In this document: piece by piece, positions 5,804 through 6,702 of the stretch
Position numbering within the stretch: position 1 is the stretch's first letter
Layout: every line of letters starts with the position of its first letter
Origin: Thermoleophilaceae bacterium
Lineage (GTDB): Bacteria; Actinomycetota; Thermoleophilia; Solirubrobacterales; Thermoleophilaceae
NCBI GenBank assembly: GCA_013812485.1
Contig: JACCTJ010000021.1
Coordinates: 1-6,702 of the forward strand
Direction of reading: 5' to 3'
DNA length: 6,702 bases
Program-made: the position numbers and the translations under genes
Notes under the pieces: generated by a model
Database searches by the model: none
What the model was told of the DNA's origin: nothing
Seen by the model: the letters and a program-made list of their open reading frames with translations, nothing else

Positions 5804-6155
5804 GGCCGTCGGCCATCCGCCAGGCGCGCACGACGGGTGCGTTCGGGTCGGCGAGCGAGACGATCAGGTAGGTCCAGTGCGGATAGGTCGCGAGGTTGAT
5901 GTCGGTCTGGGAGGGCTCGGCGGGGCTGCGCGGGTGCGAGTGGTAGACGCCGATCTCCCAGCCCTCGTCGTCGAGCTCGTTGACCCGCAGCAGCGCGGCG
6001 CCCTCGAGCTCGTAGCCGTACGGGGAGGAGCGCGCGTTGCTCGCCTCGGTGATCTCGTCGACCCGCCCGTGCCGGGCGCGGAGGTAGCCACAGCACTCGT
6101 TCGGGGCGTCGCGGGCGGCGTGGTCGACGAGCTGCTGCCAGTGGGAGCGGGTCAT
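5772..6155 (-). CDS. M67 family metallopeptidase (JAMM/MPN+ domain)
   Basis: At 127 residues this is a stand-alone JAMM domain, a zinc isopeptidase/peptidase fold. The motif is complete: Glu20 in APNECCGYL (the general base), then HSHPRSPAEPSQTD (72-85) giving zinc ligands His72, His74 and Asp85 and the conserved Ser82. The ECCGYL start and short length match bacterial Mec-type proteins. In Mycobacterium tuberculosis, Mec removes the cysteine built on the ubiquitin-like sulfur carrier CysO. No CysO/MoaD/ThiS-like gene or cysteine synthase is present in this window, so the target is unknown. The ATG at 6155 was chosen because it begins the domain; the frame stays open upstream but has no domain and is repeat-rich. 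No Shine-Dalgarno site is visible. As the first minus-strand gene it probably heads the six-gene operon, with its promoter in the divergent region upstream. Confidence 0.9.
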   Translation of the reverse strand: MTRSHWQQLVDHAARDAPNECCGYLRARHGRVDEITEASNARSSPYGYELEGAALLRVNELDDEGWEIGVYHSHPRSPAEPSQTDINLATYPHWTYLIVSLADPNAPVVRAWRMADGRVEEEPVDLD

Positions 6156-6184
6156 GCGCACACGCCGAAGCCTAGATGGCTGAT

Positions 6185-6233
6185 TCCGCGGCCACGTGCG
6201 TCCGGGGGCGCGCCAGAGCGAGCTGGCCGCGGA
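6185..6233. repeat. 10-bp inverted repeat with a competing 8-bp pairing
   Basis: TCCGCGGCCA (6185-6194) and TGGCCGCGGA (6224-6233) are perfect reverse complements 29 bp apart. TGCGTCCG (6197-6204) is also a perfect reverse complement of CGGACGCA (6230-6237), and the two pairings share bases 6230-6233, so they exclude each other. The element starts about 30 bp upstream of the peptidase start and would be in its mRNA leader if the promoter is further upstream. A regulatory role is speculation. Confidence 0.45.
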
Positions 6234-6276
6234 CGCAGGCCGAAGCCGATGCTGGCGGCGGGGGAGGCGAAGCCGA

Positions 6277-6291
6277 GGGGGCGGAGCCCCC
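6277..6291. repeat. Short perfect hairpin GGGGGC-GGA-GCCCCC
   Basis: A six-pair GC stem with a three-base loop lies within the GCGAAGCCGAGG-type repeat words. It lacks a following T-run on either strand, so it is not a convincing terminator. It resembles a small repeated extragenic palindrome, which can only be tested with the rest of the genome. Confidence 0.45.
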
Positions 6292-6384
6292 GTGCGAGGC
6301 CGAGGACAAAGGTCCGGCGAAGCTCGGGCGTGGCATCCGGGCGTGCGGGGTCGTGGGATCTGCCATCTGGTTCGGAACGAATCG

Positions 6385-6417
6385 TTAACAACCGACTGCG
6401 CCTTGCGTGCGTAACCT
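6385..6417 (+). promoter_or_regulatory. Weak candidate promoter for tatA
   Basis: TAACCT (6412-6417) fits the TAnnnT -10 pattern and would place the transcript start near 6424, leaving a leader of about 24 nt with the ribosome site. The only -35-like hexamer is TTAACA (6385-6390), but the 21-bp spacing is too long for a standard promoter. Either the -35 is degenerate or another sigma factor is used. Confidence 0.3.
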
Positions 6418-6433
6418 GAGGTCAGACACCCAC

Positions 6434-6440
6434 GGGAGGA
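6434..6440 (+). promoter_or_regulatory. Strong ribosome binding site of tatA
   Basis: GGGAGGA lies with its GGAGG core 8 bases before the ATG at 6448. It is the only strong Shine-Dalgarno site preceding any gene start in this window, suggesting high translation of tatA, and it fixes the start. Confidence 0.85.
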
Positions 6441-6447
6441 AAGCCGC

Positions 6448-6693
6448 ATGCCCAACATCGGACCACTCGAGATCATCATCGTCCTCATCATCGCCCTCAT
6501 CGTGCTCGGGCCCAAGCGCCTGCCCGACTTCGGGCGCTCGGTCGGAAAGGGCCTGCGCGAGTTCAAGGGGGCGATCAGCGGCGACTCGACCCGCGGCGGC
6601 GGCGACGAGGAGGACCACGAGCGCGAGCGGGAGCTCGAGGAGCGCGAGCGCAGCCTCGAGGAGCGCGAGCGCGAGCTGGCCCGCCAGCCCTAG
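6448..6693 (+). CDS. tatA: Twin-arginine translocase subunit TatA/TatE family
   Basis: This 81-residue protein would oligomerise in the inner membrane and, with TatC, form the pore exporting folded proteins with twin-arginine signals. It has a short N-terminus, one transmembrane helix (about residues 7-20) with a polar Glu8 near its start, and the hinge GPKRLP (21-26). An amphipathic helix follows, GRSVGKGLREFKGAI (29-43), with the conserved Phe39 of the FK motif. The rest is a charged tail, with three heptads ERERELE, ERERSLE and ERERELA (58-78) encoded by 21-bp tandem repeats. Length favours TatA over the longer TatB. The start is supported by a strong ribosome site. No tatC is in the window. 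The gene is divergent from the lipid operon and seems separately transcribed. Confidence 0.93.
   Translation: MPNIGPLEIIIVLIIALIVLGPKRLPDFGRSVGKGLREFKGAISGDSTRGGGDEEDHERERELEERERSLEERERELARQP
6619..6681 (+). repeat. Three 21-bp tandem repeats in the tatA 3' end
   Basis: Units at 6619-6639, 6640-6660 and 6661-6681 all begin with GAGCGCGAGCG. The second and third units each match the first at 17 of 21 positions. The period is exactly seven codons, so each unit encodes one heptad with Leu at the sixth position (Leu63, Leu70, Leu77). This suggests duplication followed by drift. Confidence 0.85.
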
Positions 6694-6702
6694 CCCGCAC
6701 CG

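Larger units (their letters stand above)
6156..6447. other. Divergent intergenic region rich in inverted repeats
   Basis: These 292 bp separate the minus-strand operon from tatA and should hold promoters for both. The half next to the peptidase gene is very GC-rich and carries several inverted repeats and recurring GCGAAGCCGAGG-like words (around 6243, 6268 and 6294), which look like a non-coding repeat element. The half next to tatA is less GC-rich and contains the odd palindrome AACGA-A-TCGTT (6376-6386) overlapping GTTAAC (6384-6389), where a regulator could bind. I found no clear minus-strand promoter; TTGTTA read leftward from about 6392 is a weak -35 candidate without a good -10. Confidence 0.6.

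Noticed and set aside
5772..6566. A 264-codon open frame suggesting a longer M67 peptidase
   Set aside because: The extra N-terminal part runs through the intergenic repeats and antisense to tatA, with no domain; the JAMM domain starts at the ATG at 6155.
1..6702. Defence system, toxin-antitoxin pair, CRISPR array, prophage or insertion sequence
   Set aside because: No repeat-spacer pattern, transposase, integrase, nuclease, tRNA or rRNA signature was found. All sizeable genes fit chromosomal housekeeping or metabolic families.

Overview
The window is very GC-rich (roughly 70% or more by eye). Its coding frames have almost exclusively G or C in third positions, frequent GTG starts and few strong Shine-Dalgarno sites. 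Together with the protein types (a TatA with a short N-terminus and GPKRLP hinge, a zinc-ribbon/DUF2007 protein, a small JAMM peptidase, ACAD10/11-like acyl-CoA dehydrogenases), this suggests a chromosomal segment of a high-GC actinobacterium. The class Thermoleophilia (Solirubrobacterales or Gaiellales) is my best guess, an inference from the look of the proteins and not proven. I see no mobile element, CRISPR array, tRNA or rRNA.

Layout. On the left, two plus-strand genes: the 3' end of a 3-hydroxyisobutyrate-dehydrogenase-type oxidoreductase (to 296), then, behind a GC palindrome and a good sigma70-like promoter (351-379), a DUF1802 protein (438-1067). A 262-bp convergent gap (1068-1329) follows. 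From 6155 down to 1330, six minus-strand genes are closely packed, with gaps or overlaps of about 60 bp or less, and look like one operon. In transcription order they are an M67/JAMM metallopeptidase, a zinc-ribbon-DUF2007-membrane-anchor protein, an ACAD10/11-like acyl-CoA dehydrogenase, a second acyl-CoA dehydrogenase, a YegS/DgkB-type lipid kinase and an alpha/beta-hydrolase remnant. A 292-bp divergent intergenic region with several inverted repeats (6156-6447) separates this operon from tatA (6448-6693) on the plus strand.

How the genes may fit together. The two dehydrogenases, lipid kinase and hydrolase suggest acyl-CoA or lipid turnover. The peptidase and zinc-ribbon protein at the head of the operon have no obvious link to that chemistry. 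The partial oxidoreductase could belong to branched-chain amino acid or hydroxy-acid metabolism, but its neighbours are outside the window.

Most notable points. Two genes of the same operon appear to carry clean in-frame internal losses. The alpha/beta hydrolase lacks its whole nucleophile region while keeping the acid and histidine. The first acyl-CoA dehydrogenase lacks about 35-40 residues of its N-terminal helical domain. Both need checking against reads before any biological reading. TatA ends in three 21-bp tandem repeats encoding three charged leucine heptads. I do not see a convincing new multi-gene system; the rest is ordinary chromosomal content.
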